Source: Flavobacterium cerinum (GTDB lineage: Bacteria > Bacteroidota > Bacteroidia > Flavobacteriales > Flavobacteriaceae). From it: a DNA stretch of 64,000 nucleotides. The stretch is from assembly GCF_004028155.1 (NCBI RefSeq), contig NZ_SBII01000002.1:372001-436000 (forward strand), in the 5' to 3' direction. Below are positions 41,530-50,491 of this stretch, in pieces. How positions within the stretch are numbered: position 1 is the first letter of the stretch; each line of letters begins with the position of its first letter. The position numbers and the translations under genes are program-made. The notes under the pieces were generated by a model. It saw only the letters and a program-made list of their open reading frames with translations. It was not told the DNA's origin and searched no databases.

Positions 41530-41682
41530 ATGGCAAAGAAAACCGTAGCATCGTTACAAACATCTTCAAAAAGGTTAACTAAAGCTATCAAGATGGTAAA
41601 ATCTCCAAAATCTGGAGCTTATACTTTTGTTGAGAGCGTTATGACTCCAGAAGAAGTGGATAATTTTCTTAAGAAGAAATAA
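41530..41682 (+). CDS. DUF4295 protein, ribosome-operon-linked small protein
   Basis: A 50-residue frame from ATG 41530 to TAA 41680-41682 begins MAKKTVASLQTSSKRLTKAI, is rich in Lys and ends VMTPEEVDNFLKKK. DUF4295 is a Bacteroidota family found directly after L33, and this match in position and sequence is clear. It is basic and probably ribosome associated; its role is unknown. Confidence 0.92.
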   Translation: MAKKTVASLQTSSKRLTKAIKMVKSPKSGAYTFVESVMTPEEVDNFLKKK

Positions 41683-41701
41683 TATTCCCACCAATATATA
41701 T

Positions 41702-41734
41702 AAAAGCTACTTTCAGTTAACGAAAGTAGCTTTT
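41702..41734 (+). terminator. Rho-independent terminator
   Basis: AAAAGCTACTTTC and GAAAGTAGCTTTT form a perfect 13-bp stem followed by a T-run, at the end of the rpmB-rpmG-DUF4295 operon and before ftsY. Confidence 0.92.
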
Positions 41735-41781
41735 TTATTTTTTATATTTACCACGGGAAACACACACTATTTACAATCGAT

Positions 41782-42735
41782 ATGAATTTCTTTAAAAAAA
41801 TATTTTCTTCCGAAAAAAAGGAAACATTAGACAAAGGCCTTGAAAAAACTAAGACAACCTTTTTTTCAAAACTTACTAAAGCCGTTGCCGGAAAATCTAA
41901 AGTAGATGATGAGGTACTGGATAATCTTGAGGAGATACTTGTGTCTTCGGATGTTGGCGTAAACACAACTCTTAAAATCATTACACGTATTGAAGAACGC
42001 GTTGCGAATGACAAATACATGGGGACTGATGAGCTAAATCGTATCTTAAGAGAAGAGATTGGCGGACTGCTTTCTGAAACCCATTCGGGTGAGGCTACAG
42101 AGTTCGAAATTCCAAAAGATAAAAAGCCATATGTAATTATGGTTGTTGGTGTTAATGGTGTGGGTAAAACTACTACCATTGGTAAACTTGCTTATCAATT
42201 TAAGAAAGCAGGATACAATGTAGTACTTGGAGCAGCCGATACTTTTAGGGCAGCAGCGATAGATCAGCTTCAGGTATGGGCAGACAGGGTAGGTGTACCT
42301 ATTGTAAGGCAGCAAATGGGCAGTGATCCGGCTTCAGTAGCGTTTGATACGCTTCAGTCGGCAGTGAGCCAAAATGCCGATGTGGTAATTATAGATACAG
42401 CAGGTCGACTTCATAATAAAGTGAACCTGATGAACGAGCTTACTAAAGTAAAAAGAGTAATGCAGAAAGTGGTAGACGATGCACCTCATGATGTAATGCT
42501 GGTACTTGATGGCTCTACAGGTCAAAACGCTTTTGAGCAGGCTAAGCAATTTACTGCAGCTACAGAAGTAACCTCTCTTGCGGTAACCAAACTTGATGGT
42601 ACAGCAAAAGGTGGAGTAGTTATCGGGATTTCAGATCAGTTCCAGATTCCCGTTAAATACATTGGTGTTGGTGAAGGTATAGAAGACTTGCAGGTATTCA
42701 ATAAATATGAATTTGTTGATTCTTTCTTCAAGTAA
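41782..42735 (+). CDS. ftsY: Signal recognition particle receptor FtsY
   Basis: The 317-residue SRP GTPase docks ribosome-nascent chain complexes at the membrane. After a short N-terminal basic region (MNFFKKIFSSEKKETL) come the N domain (about 35-105) and G domain: VVGVNGVGKTTTIGKLA (P-loop), GAADTFRAAAIDQLQVW, DTAGRLHNKVNLMNEL and TKLDGTAKGG. The long acidic A domain of E. coli FtsY is absent, usual for Bacteroidota. The rpmB-rpmG-DUF4295-ftsY order is conserved in the phylum. Confidence 0.97.
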   Translation: MNFFKKIFSSEKKETLDKGLEKTKTTFFSKLTKAVAGKSKVDDEVLDNLEEILVSSDVGVNTTLKIITRIEERVANDKYMGTDELNRILREEIGGLLSETHSGEATEFEIPKDKKPYVIMVVGVNGVGKTTTIGKLAYQFKKAGYNVVLGAADTFRAAAIDQLQVWADRVGVPIVRQQMGSDPASVAFDTLQSAVSQNADVVIIDTAGRLHNKVNLMNELTKVKRVMQKVVDDAPHDVMLVLDGSTGQNAFEQAKQFTAATEVTSLAVTKLDGTAKGGVVIGISDQFQIPVKYIGVGEGIEDLQVFNKYEFVDSFFK

Positions 42736-42767
42736 AATCAAACTTTAATCAAACCAAACAAAACCAA

Positions 42768-44006
42768 ATGAAATTTTTCACCTTACTAACTGCACTGTTC
42801 ATCAGTATGCAGGTTTTTTCGCAGGATATAAAAGGATATTACATTACAAACTCTGATAAACGGGTTGAAGGTGTCTTTAAACCTGCTGATTTTAATGATG
42901 CTGCTTCATTGCTGTTTAAAGCATCAAACGGGAAGGATTATAATAATCTCTTGCTAAGTGATATCAAAGAATATGGTATCAATAACAATGAATTTAAATT
43001 TGAAAAACATACTGTTCAAATTGATATTTCTGATAAAGACGCAAACAACTTAAGTTCCCAAAAAAGTCCTGAGTGGAAAACAGAAACATTATTTTTAAAT
43101 GTTGCTGTAGATGGAGATGCTAAATTGTATTCGTATACAAAAGACTACAAAACTAAATTTTTCTTTAGCACTAAAAATAAACCCGGAGAAGTAAGTCAGC
43201 TTATATATAAAAAATACAGGACTCCGGAAGGGGTTGCAGAAAACGTAGCTTACAAACAACAACTTCTTAATGCTGTAAGATGCGAAGGGCAATATGCTGA
43301 TTATTTTAGCGACATACGCTACAATAAAAAAGAACTGTCTGATGTAATTAAAAATTATAATAAATGTTCAGGCTCTGAATCAGTATCTTATTATAATGGG
43401 TTTCGTAAAAGAACTGAAGTTAAGTATACAGCTTTTGCAGGTGTTAATAGTATGAATTTTGGTATAAAAAGTGGTTTTCCACCTGTAAGTGGTGCCGAAG
43501 CTAATACCGAATTTAGCTTAGGATTTGAAGCTGCTTATGTTTTCCCTTCAGAAAAATTTGAATTTTTTGTTCAGGCAGAATACGAAGTAATTTCAGCAAA
43601 AAACATTGATCCTTACGATCAGGGTTATAATGTATTGACCAGTACTTACACGTTAGAAGGTGCCGCTTTTAATGTTTTTTTCGGACCTCGTTTTAATTTT
43701 CTACTTAATGAAAAAAATAAATTTTTTGTTGATGCATCTTTTGGAATGAGCTTTCCTGTTGGGATAGAGATTACCAGGTCATCCCATATTAAAACAGGTA
43801 CCGGATATGAGTATGAAGGCGATGGTGATCGTTTTGATGCTGGGACCAGTTTTTGTGGTAATTTTAGTGTTGGCTATGTGTTTAATGATAAATTTGGGTT
43901 ATCGCTGCGATATGAAACAAGTAGGGATATGCTTGATGATTCTAATGGTCCCTATAAAACCGATATTACCAGATTGGGTCTTAATTTAAGATACACAATT
44001 AATTAA
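42768..44006 (+). CDS. Secreted outer membrane beta-barrel protein, unknown
   Basis: The 412 residues begin with a signal peptide (MKFFTLLTALFISMQVFSQ). The N-terminal half is a soluble region (DIKGYYITNSDKRVEGVFKP, YNNLLLSDIKEYGI, KTKFFFSTKNKPGEVSQLIY). The C-terminal half, from about 215, shows barrel strands (YTAFAGVNSMNFGIKSGF, FSLGFEAAYVFPS, KFEFFVQAEYEVIS, FNVFFGPRFNFLL, FFVDASFGMSFPVGIEI, SVGYVFNDKFGLSLRYETS) ending LGLNLRYTIN. No family name is secure. Its stop codon overlaps that of the convergent serine hydrolase by four bases. Confidence 0.75.
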   Translation: MKFFTLLTALFISMQVFSQDIKGYYITNSDKRVEGVFKPADFNDAASLLFKASNGKDYNNLLLSDIKEYGINNNEFKFEKHTVQIDISDKDANNLSSQKSPEWKTETLFLNVAVDGDAKLYSYTKDYKTKFFFSTKNKPGEVSQLIYKKYRTPEGVAENVAYKQQLLNAVRCEGQYADYFSDIRYNKKELSDVIKNYNKCSGSESVSYYNGFRKRTEVKYTAFAGVNSMNFGIKSGFPPVSGAEANTEFSLGFEAAYVFPSEKFEFFVQAEYEVISAKNIDPYDQGYNVLTSTYTLEGAAFNVFFGPRFNFLLNEKNKFFVDASFGMSFPVGIEITRSSHIKTGTGYEYEGDGDRFDAGTSFCGNFSVGYVFNDKFGLSLRYETSRDMLDDSNGPYKTDITRLGLNLRYTIN

Positions 44007-45079
44007 TTAATAACCGCATTAATTTTTTGCCATAATTGGGCATCAAAACCTGAAAGTGCAAAATTTTCTCCATCGGCGGCATTTCCCATTCGGATAACTA
44101 CCATCTTTCGGGATGGAATTACATAAATTTTCTGATCATTTTTCCCCAGTGCCATATACATATCATTAGGCGCCGGGGGAATAATGCTCCCATTAAATTG
44201 CTGCTGTGTTTGTGGTAAATGATAATTTTCTTTTCCGTTAAGCCACCACAGGTAACCATATGATTTATTGATGTTTTGAGAAGTAGAGGTCATCTCTTTC
44301 CAATAGGCAGTATTGATAATTTGTTCTTCATTCCATTTACCTTCATTGAGCATTAAAAGCCCAAAACGCGACATACTGCGCGTATTACTTGAATAAACGC
44401 TCAGGTCAGTACCGGTTACTGCCCAGGCACCTGTCATTCCAATTTTATTCTTTAATGCCGAATCAAAATAATTATTCCAGGTTCGCTGTGTTGCATTAGC
44501 AACCACATCCTGAAGTTTTACATATACATTACTGTATGCCCATCGGGTACCTGCATCGGCAAGATACTGTAGATTGGCAGGTAAAACATTATCTCCTTTA
44601 CTATCATCAAGACCTGATGTCATGGTTAGCAGATGCCTGCACGTTATGAGGTTTTCTTTTGCTATGGGAGCACTTGTCCACCCGTTGCCTAAATAATCAG
44701 AGGCTTTATTATTTATAGATATATAACCTTCTTGTTGGGCAATGCCTACAGTGGCAGCTGTTAGTGTTTTTCCGGCACTTGCCCAATACCACGGACTTAC
44801 TGCTGAGTGGCCGTCAAAGTAGTTCTCCATTACAATACGTCCGTTTACAAGGATTATAAACGATTTGGTGTGTTTCTCGTTAAGAAAAGTGAGCAATGGC
44901 TCTACATTGTCCTGATTCCATCCTAATGATGTCATTGTTGTTGCTTCCCAGTTGGTAGAATTGTTTTCAGGGAAATACATAGGTTCTGTATTAGGATTAT
45001 CTCCAGGGCTTTCATTATTTTCTGAGCTGCACCCAGTTATAATAAGCAGGGTAAAAAGCGGTAACCAAAACGTTTTCAT
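44003..45079 (-). CDS. Serine hydrolase, beta-lactamase family lipoprotein
   Basis: From ATG 45079 the product is 358 residues, beginning with a lipoprotein signal peptide (MKTFWLPLFTLLIITGCSS, lipobox Ile-Thr-Gly-Cys). The upstream in-frame GTG at 45121 is rejected because it would bury the signal peptide. Catalytic motifs are S-x-x-K in YWASAGKTLTAATVG and Y-S-N in WAYSNVYVKLQDV. Class C-like serine hydrolases of this group cleave amides or esters; substrate unknown. The stop overlaps that of the barrel protein, and only four bases separate the two reading frames from having no overlap. Confidence 0.9.
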   Translation of the reverse strand: MKTFWLPLFTLLIITGCSSENNESPGDNPNTEPMYFPENNSTNWEATTMTSLGWNQDNVEPLLTFLNEKHTKSFIILVNGRIVMENYFDGHSAVSPWYWASAGKTLTAATVGIAQQEGYISINNKASDYLGNGWTSAPIAKENLITCRHLLTMTSGLDDSKGDNVLPANLQYLADAGTRWAYSNVYVKLQDVVANATQRTWNNYFDSALKNKIGMTGAWAVTGTDLSVYSSNTRSMSRFGLLMLNEGKWNEEQIINTAYWKEMTSTSQNINKSYGYLWWLNGKENYHLPQTQQQFNGSIIPPAPNDMYMALGKNDQKIYVIPSRKMVVIRMGNAADGENFALSGFDAQLWQKINAVIN

Positions 45080-45152
45080 GAGCTTGCAATAAGTATATAA
45101 ATGTAATAAATAGTTTATCACGATATTTTAAAATTAGCAATGTTTTAATGAG

Positions 45153-45160
45153 TAAATTTG
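45153..45160 (+). promoter_or_regulatory. -7 promoter element TAAATTTG
   Basis: Perfect TAnnTTTG, 23 bases before the ATG of the lipoprotein gene at 45184. Confidence 0.5.
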
Positions 45161-45183
45161 TCTTTTGAAAACCATTTTAAATC

Positions 45184-45603
45184 ATGAAGAAAACCATTTT
45201 ACTCCTGTTTGTATCTATTGTTGCCCTGTCTTGCGGTAATAGCATCTCTGAAGCCGATTTAGCTAAACTTAATGGCTATTGGGAAATTGAAACAGCTGTA
45301 ATGCCCGATGGTAGTGAGAAAGAATATAAAATTAATACCACAATAGATTTTTTTGAATTAAAAGGTAAAACAGGTTTTCGCAAAAAGGTAATGCCGCAAT
45401 TTGATGGTTCGTATAGAATGAATGATCTTTCAGAAAAAATAAGCATAGTCCAGGATAGTGGTAAAACATACGTAAGTTATGTTACTGATTATGCTAAATG
45501 GAAAGAAGAGATTGTAGAGCTTAATGATAAAAAGCTGGTGCTGAAAAATAACCATGATATGGAATATCATTACAAAAAACCTGAACCTTTTACAGTAAAA
45601 TAA
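45184..45603 (+). CDS. Small lipoprotein, lipocalin-like
   Basis: The 139-residue product has a lipoprotein signal (MKKTILLLFVSIVALSC, lipobox Ala-Leu-Ser-Cys). The mature part starts LAKLNGYWEIETAVMPDGSE, the W-x-I-E start of lipocalin-like barrels, and continues with strands (TTIDFFELKGKTGFRKKVM, KISIVQDSGKTYVSYVT) to the C-terminal DMEYHYKKPEP. A similar lipocalin-like lipoprotein occurs in many Flavobacteriaceae. It overlaps the DUF721 gene start by one base (TAATG), so the two are coupled. Confidence 0.8.
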   Translation: MKKTILLLFVSIVALSCGNSISEADLAKLNGYWEIETAVMPDGSEKEYKINTTIDFFELKGKTGFRKKVMPQFDGSYRMNDLSEKISIVQDSGKTYVSYVTDYAKWKEEIVELNDKKLVLKNNHDMEYHYKKPEPFTVK

Positions 45604-45899
45604 TGGCAAAACGATTTAATGGAGAGCACGCTATTGGCGACGTGTTAAAGGAATTTATGCAAGCCAACAGACTACAGCCGGGTATGGATAAGATCGATGT
45701 AAAAGAAGCCTGGGCAAACCTTATGGGAAACGGAGTAAATAATTATACGCGGGACATAATGCTTAAGGGGAGTACACTTTATGTAGAACTAACCTCTTCG
45801 GTTTTAAGAGAAGAACTAAGCCATGGTAAAGCGAAGATTATAAAAATGATTAATGAAGAGCTTAAACGGGAAGTTGTAAAAGATATCGTATTGAGATAA
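45603..45899 (+). CDS. DUF721 protein, DciA-like
   Basis: The 98-residue protein matches DUF721: a conserved N-terminal helix (MAKRFNGEHAIGDVLKEFM), WANLMGNGVNNYTRDIMLKG and TLYVELTSSVLREELSHGK, the last being the most diagnostic stretch (LyVevsssvwaqEL-like). DciA proteins help load the replicative helicase DnaB in bacteria without DnaC. The stop of the lipoprotein overlaps its start. Confidence 0.9.
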   Translation: MAKRFNGEHAIGDVLKEFMQANRLQPGMDKIDVKEAWANLMGNGVNNYTRDIMLKGSTLYVELTSSVLREELSHGKAKIIKMINEELKREVVKDIVLR

Positions 45900-45900
45900 A

Positions 45901-45926
45901 AAAATGCCGCTGTAAAGCGGCATTTT
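45901..45926. terminator. Bidirectional terminator
   Basis: AAAATGCCGC-TGTAAA-GCGGCATTTT, a perfect 10-bp stem between the convergent DUF721 and ndk genes. Confidence 0.9.
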
Positions 45927-45948
45927 ATATATACAAAAAGATGTATTC

Positions 45949-46368
45949 TTAGAATTGTTCTCTTCCGGCAAAATGGAAAGCACCTTCGATAGCAGCATTT
46001 TCATCGCTATCAGATCCATGCACAGCATTTTCTCCAATTGAAGTAGCATACTTTTTACGGATAGTTCCTTCAGCAGCATCAGCAGGGTTTGTAGCTCCGA
46101 TAAGCGTTCTGAAATCTTCAACAGCATTGTCTTTTTCAAGAATAGCAGCTACGATAGGGCCTCTTGACATAAATTCAACTAATTCACCATAAAATGGTCT
46201 TGCACTGTGAACAGCGTAAAATGCCTGAGCATCAGCAACTGTAAGTTGTGTAAGTTTTAAAGATACGATTCTGAAACCAGCATCTGCTATCATTGCTAAA
46301 ATACCACCGATATGCCCGTTTCCAACTGCATCCGGTTTGATCATTGTAAAAGTTCTGTTTGTTGCCAT
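45949..46368 (-). CDS. ndk: Nucleoside diphosphate kinase
   Basis: The 139-residue enzyme equilibrates nucleoside di- and triphosphates. [18 protein letters not shown] is the N-terminal hallmark; [19 protein letters not shown] and the active-site [13 protein letters not shown] carry the catalytic His. The length is normal. Start ATG 46368; a -7 element TATTTTTG lies 20 bases upstream. Confidence 0.98.
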   Translation of the reverse strand: MATNRTFTMIKPDAVGNGHIGGILAMIADAGFRIVSLKLTQLTVADAQAFYAVHSARPFYGELVEFMSRGPIVAAILEKDNAVEDFRTLIGATNPADAAEGTIRKKYATSIGENAVHGSDSDENAAIEGAFHFAGREQF

Positions 46369-46388
46369 CTCTATTTTTAAATTTGGTG

Positions 46389-46396
46389 CAAAAATA
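46389..46396 (-). promoter_or_regulatory. -7 promoter element TATTTTTG of ndk
   Basis: Perfect TAnnTTTG on the minus strand, 20 bases before the ndk ATG. Confidence 0.55.
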
Positions 46397-46447
46397 GTAG
46401 TTTTTAAATTAATAATTTTAATAAATCAATAAGGATTTATTACCTCA

Positions 46448-48037
46448 TTAAAGAATAACCACGTTAAACTCCTGTTCTAATGGCTTTAGTTGAGAAAAGA
46501 GCTTGCTAAGGAGGCTGCCGTCAAATTCCAGGTAGAACTCAGAGAAGTTTGCTTTTCGTTCCTGTAAGCCTTTTCCGGGGAAAAGTTCATTTTGGAGTAA
46601 TACAATACGCTCCAGCTGTTCGGTATGGTTTCGTTTTTCTGCTTTAAGTAAACGCTTCTCAAGGTTTTCAAGCCCTTTAATTTGTTTTATTTCCTGCGCT
46701 TTTACAGCACCGATAAAAGAAGCATCGGTTTTAGCAGCAATATCGGCCAGTACTTCAAATTGATTTTTAAGCAGTTCTTTCTGGTCAGTGAAATCAAGTT
46801 TGAATTCAGAGAATGATTGTACTTTTTTGTTAAGGAGATCTTGCTGCTTAGAGAACATATCTGCCCATGAAAGACCTAGCTTATCCAGTTTGTCGGCCTG
46901 TTTTTGTGTAGCCAGTAAAACTGAGTTACGAACTAGCAGTATTGGAAAAGTAGTCTTAGCCGATTCAAAATACGATTTAAGTTCCAGCCAATAAGCAATT
47001 TCGCCTCCTCCGCCAATGTAGGCAAGGTTGGGTAATATTACTTCCTCATACAGTGGACGCATTATTACATTAGGACTAAACTTTTCAGGATTTGAATCCA
47101 ACAAAGCTAAAATCTCGTCTTCAGAGAATTTCAGCTCGGTATTGTTAATGTGGTAAACGCCATCCTGTAAAATGATGCGTTCTCTTAGGGTATCTTCTAT
47201 GTAGAATAGGTTAATCTCACGCGGATTTACCTGTATGTTATAATCTTTAAGTAGTGCTGCTGTTTCGGCTACCTTAAGGTGAGATGTTTGCTTTAGTAAT
47301 TCTTCTTGTACATAAGGTGCAAACAGTTTTTTAAGACCGGCAGTATCGGCATCGAGAATTACCAGGCCTTCGCTGCTAAATAATTCGTTAGCCAAATAGC
47401 GGGTAGCATCGGCAAGGTTGGTATGTTTTATATAAGCATCTTCGAATAGCTTAGTAAGCCATGCCGCATTTTTCCCTAAGCCAAGTTCTTTAGAGAAAAC
47501 ATCAAGAACAGCCTCAAGGCCCTCGGTAGAAAATCGTCCTACGGGTCCGGCGCTTTCACGCGGCCACTTAATTTTTTTATTGCGAAAAGTAAAGAAATTG
47601 ATCTCTTCAAAATCATGGTCTTCGGTTGCCATCCAGTATACCGGTACAAAATTTTGCTGCGGATAGGCTGCTTTTAATTCCTTACTCAGGTTAACCGCAG
47701 AAACTATCTTGTATAAAAAATATAGAGGTCCGGTAAAAAGGTTAAGCTGATGTCCTGTTGTTACGGTAAAGGTGTCGTCTTTTCTTAACAGGTCTATGTT
47801 GTGCTGTGTAAGCGCAGATGTATTTATATTCTTGTACTGTTCCTGTAAAGTGTCAGCAAGAACACTACGAAAGGCAGGATTGTAGTTTTTTTGTTTCTCT
47901 TCGATCTGTGCCTTGAAGTTTTCAAGGGTAGGGAAGCGATGGTACAACGGCTTCAGTGTATCTTTCTGGTTAAGGTAATCGGTTATAAGCGGGGTAAAAT
48001 ATCCGGAACTCTGGTAGCTGATACAGTCTGATGGCAT
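46448..48037 (-). CDS. bshC: Bacillithiol synthase BshC, cysteine-adding enzyme
   Basis: The 529-residue protein adds cysteine to glucosaminyl-malate as the last step of bacillithiol synthesis. FTVTTGHQLNLFTGPLYFLYKIVSAV and VPVYWMATEDHDFEEINFFTF (nucleotide-binding-like core) are the hallmarks; RPLYEEVILPNLAYIGGGGEIAYWLELK near residue 330 is equally typical, and a coiled coil follows. The length fits. It shows that this organism makes bacillithiol; bshA and bshB are not in the window. Confidence 0.95.
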   Translation of the reverse strand: MPSDCISYQSSGYFTPLITDYLNQKDTLKPLYHRFPTLENFKAQIEEKQKNYNPAFRSVLADTLQEQYKNINTSALTQHNIDLLRKDDTFTVTTGHQLNLFTGPLYFLYKIVSAVNLSKELKAAYPQQNFVPVYWMATEDHDFEEINFFTFRNKKIKWPRESAGPVGRFSTEGLEAVLDVFSKELGLGKNAAWLTKLFEDAYIKHTNLADATRYLANELFSSEGLVILDADTAGLKKLFAPYVQEELLKQTSHLKVAETAALLKDYNIQVNPREINLFYIEDTLRERIILQDGVYHINNTELKFSEDEILALLDSNPEKFSPNVIMRPLYEEVILPNLAYIGGGGEIAYWLELKSYFESAKTTFPILLVRNSVLLATQKQADKLDKLGLSWADMFSKQQDLLNKKVQSFSEFKLDFTDQKELLKNQFEVLADIAAKTDASFIGAVKAQEIKQIKGLENLEKRLLKAEKRNHTEQLERIVLLQNELFPGKGLQERKANFSEFYLEFDGSLLSKLFSQLKPLEQEFNVVIL

Positions 48038-48262
48038 TTTGATACAAATTTTCCCGTAAAATTACGGAAAAAACACTTTGCATAAATGTATAAATGACGT
48101 GTTTGATATGTCATTTATAAATTCATTTAAGGTTTAGTATTAAGGTTTCTTACCAAATTTCTTTCAGGTTGATAAAACTATCAAGAGCATATTCAGTGTT
48201 TGTGCATTTAATAAGGGTTTTATCTTCAATATCAATTAATCATAAATCCCAAAAATATCCCC

Positions 48263-48270
48263 TATTTTTG
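48263..48270 (+). promoter_or_regulatory. -7 promoter element TATTTTTG that decides the start of the radical SAM gene
   Basis: Perfect TAnnTTTG inside the longest possible frame (48169), 21 bases before an in-frame TTG (48292). It argues that translation begins at the TTG. Confidence 0.55.
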
Positions 48271-48291
48271 CAGGCTAATACTGCATGCATT

Positions 48292-50490
48292 TTGGAAACC
48301 AAACTTCTTTTAATAACACCGCCTTTTACACAGCTCAATACGCCTTATCCGGCAACGGCCTATCTAAAAGGGTTTTTAAATACTAAAGGCATTGTGTCTA
48401 CTCAGGCCGATCTTGGTATTGAAGTGATATTGAAATTGTTTTCCAAAACAGGATTGACTGATCTTTTTGAGCGCATTGAAAATGATCCGCAGGAAAGAAC
48501 TCCAAATGCAGAACGTATTATTGCTTTAAAAGGAGAATACCTTAAAACGATAGATGCAGTTATGTTGTTTTTGCAGGGAAAAAACCCTACACTGTCGCAC
48601 CTTATCTGCCGTGAAGATTTCCTGCCAGAAGCATCCCGTTTTGCGCAGTTGGAAGAACTTGATTGGGCATTTGGAACGATGGGGCTTCAGGATAGGGCAA
48701 AGCATTTGGCTACACTGTATCTTGAAGATATTTCCGATTTAATTGTAGAATGCGTCGATTCACATTTTGGCTTTAGCCGTTATGCAGAAAGGCTTGGCCG
48801 ATCTGCTAATTCGTTTGACGAATTGTACGACAGCCTGCAGCAGCCATTTACCTTTATAGACGAAATACTATTGGATATTTTACACCAACGTATGCTGGAC
48901 GTGCAACCACAGTTGGTTGGTTTTTCGATACCTTTTCCGGGGAATTTGTACGCGGCTTTCAGAAGCGCGCAGTACATCAAGAAACATTTTCCGGGGGTCA
49001 AAATTACCATGGGCGGTGGCTTCCCGAATACCGAGCTTCGTTCATTGGCGGATGTAAGAGTAATGGAATTCTTTGATTTTATTACGCTGGACGATGGTGA
49101 GGCTCCGGTAGAATGTTTGGTAGAGCACGTTAGCGGTAAAAGGGATATAGAACAGTTAAAACGAACGTTTGCCTTAGTCGATGGCAAAATTAAATATATT
49201 GATAATTCCGGATGCAGGGATTATAAGCAAGCCGATGTAGGTACGCCTGATTATTCAGATCTGCTATTGGATGAATATATTTCTGTTATTGAAATTGTGA
49301 ATCCTATGCACCGCATGTGGAGCGATGGACGCTGGAATAAACTTACTATGGCACATGGCTGCTATTGGGGTAAATGTACTTTTTGCGATATATCATTAGA
49401 TTATATCAAGGTATACGAACCGGTAGCTGCAAAACTGCTTTGCGATCGCATAGAAGAGCTTATGGCACAAACAGGGCAGAATGGTTTCCATTTTGTTGAT
49501 GAAGCTGCACCGCCGGCTCTTATGCGTGAACTGGCTCTTGAAATATTACGACGCAATCTTGCCGTGACGTGGTGGACAAACATACGTTTTGAAAAAAGCT
49601 TTACTAAAGATCTTTGCCTACTGCTTAAAGCATCGGGATGTATAGCTGTTTCGGGCGGACTCGAAGTTGCATCAGACCGATTATTGGAACTTATCCAAAA
49701 GGGAGTAACAGTTGCACAGGTGGCGCGCGTAACCCGCAATTTTACCGAAGCAGGTATTATGGTACATGCTTACCTTATGTATGGTTTTCCTACTCAAACG
49801 GCACAGGAAACAATAGATTCACTGGAAATGGTACGCCAGATGTTTGAAACAGGTATATTACAATCCGGATTCTGGCATCAGTTTGCTATGACAGCCCATA
49901 GCCCTGTAGGTATGTATCCCGAAAAATTCGGAGTGCTTAAAGAAACAGAAGCAATAGGCAGTTTTGCCAATAATGATATTGTACATGTAGATAAAACAGG
50001 TACGAATCACGACAAGTTTAGTTTTGGGCTGAAGAAGTCACTGTTTAACTATATGCATGGTATTTGTTTTGATTATTCGCTTCAGGATTGGTTTGAGTTT
50101 AAAGTACCTAAAACAAAAGTGCCCGATGATTATATTTTTAGTGTACTGCAGGAAGAAGATAACTTTACTGTAAAGCCTACCGCCAAAGTTGTGTGGACAG
50201 GAGGGAAGCCTTCGGTTGCTTACTTTACTAAAAATAAAAAGGGCCGCAGCTTTGAGATGGCGACCCTTACATTTCATGATAAAAAAGAGAGTTTTGCTGT
50301 GCAGGTCTCTCAGGAGCAGGCACAATGGCTTGCTGATTTTTTAGATAAAGCGGCTATTGCTGCAAAAAGTATTACTACTTATTCGCAGGCTAAACAGAGT
50401 TATGAAGATTCCGGTTTGGAAGACTTTGAACTCTTATGGTTTAGTAAACCTATAAATACGCTAAGAGACTTTGGATTATTAGTGTTATAA
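48292..50490 (+). CDS. B12-binding domain radical SAM protein
   Basis: From the TTG at 48292 the product is about 732 residues and starts (M)ETKLLLITPPFTQLNTPYPA, as in relatives. An upstream TTG (48169) would add 41 residues and is rejected because a -7 promoter element lies between. The N-terminal part (about 1-240) is the cobalamin-binding-type Rossmann domain (LLITPPFTQLNTPYPA, LVGFSIPFPGNLYAAF, KITMGGGFPNTEL). The radical SAM domain (about 330-560) carries HGCYWGKCTFCDIS: cysteines are spaced CX4CX2C rather than CX3CX2C. The C-terminal region from about 600 is unassigned. No partner gene identifies the substrate. Confidence 0.9.
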   Translation: METKLLLITPPFTQLNTPYPATAYLKGFLNTKGIVSTQADLGIEVILKLFSKTGLTDLFERIENDPQERTPNAERIIALKGEYLKTIDAVMLFLQGKNPTLSHLICREDFLPEASRFAQLEELDWAFGTMGLQDRAKHLATLYLEDISDLIVECVDSHFGFSRYAERLGRSANSFDELYDSLQQPFTFIDEILLDILHQRMLDVQPQLVGFSIPFPGNLYAAFRSAQYIKKHFPGVKITMGGGFPNTELRSLADVRVMEFFDFITLDDGEAPVECLVEHVSGKRDIEQLKRTFALVDGKIKYIDNSGCRDYKQADVGTPDYSDLLLDEYISVIEIVNPMHRMWSDGRWNKLTMAHGCYWGKCTFCDISLDYIKVYEPVAAKLLCDRIEELMAQTGQNGFHFVDEAAPPALMRELALEILRRNLAVTWWTNIRFEKSFTKDLCLLLKASGCIAVSGGLEVASDRLLELIQKGVTVAQVARVTRNFTEAGIMVHAYLMYGFPTQTAQETIDSLEMVRQMFETGILQSGFWHQFAMTAHSPVGMYPEKFGVLKETEAIGSFANNDIVHVDKTGTNHDKFSFGLKKSLFNYMHGICFDYSLQDWFEFKVPKTKVPDDYIFSVLQEEDNFTVKPTAKVVWTGGKPSVAYFTKNKKGRSFEMATLTFHDKKESFAVQVSQEQAQWLADFLDKAAIAAKSITTYSQAKQSYEDSGLEDFELLWFSKPINTLRDFGLLVL

Positions 50491-50491
50491 T

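Noticed and set aside
45816..46139. 107-codon minus-strand frame overlapping ndk
   Set aside because: Phase-shifted shadow of ndk with no independent support.
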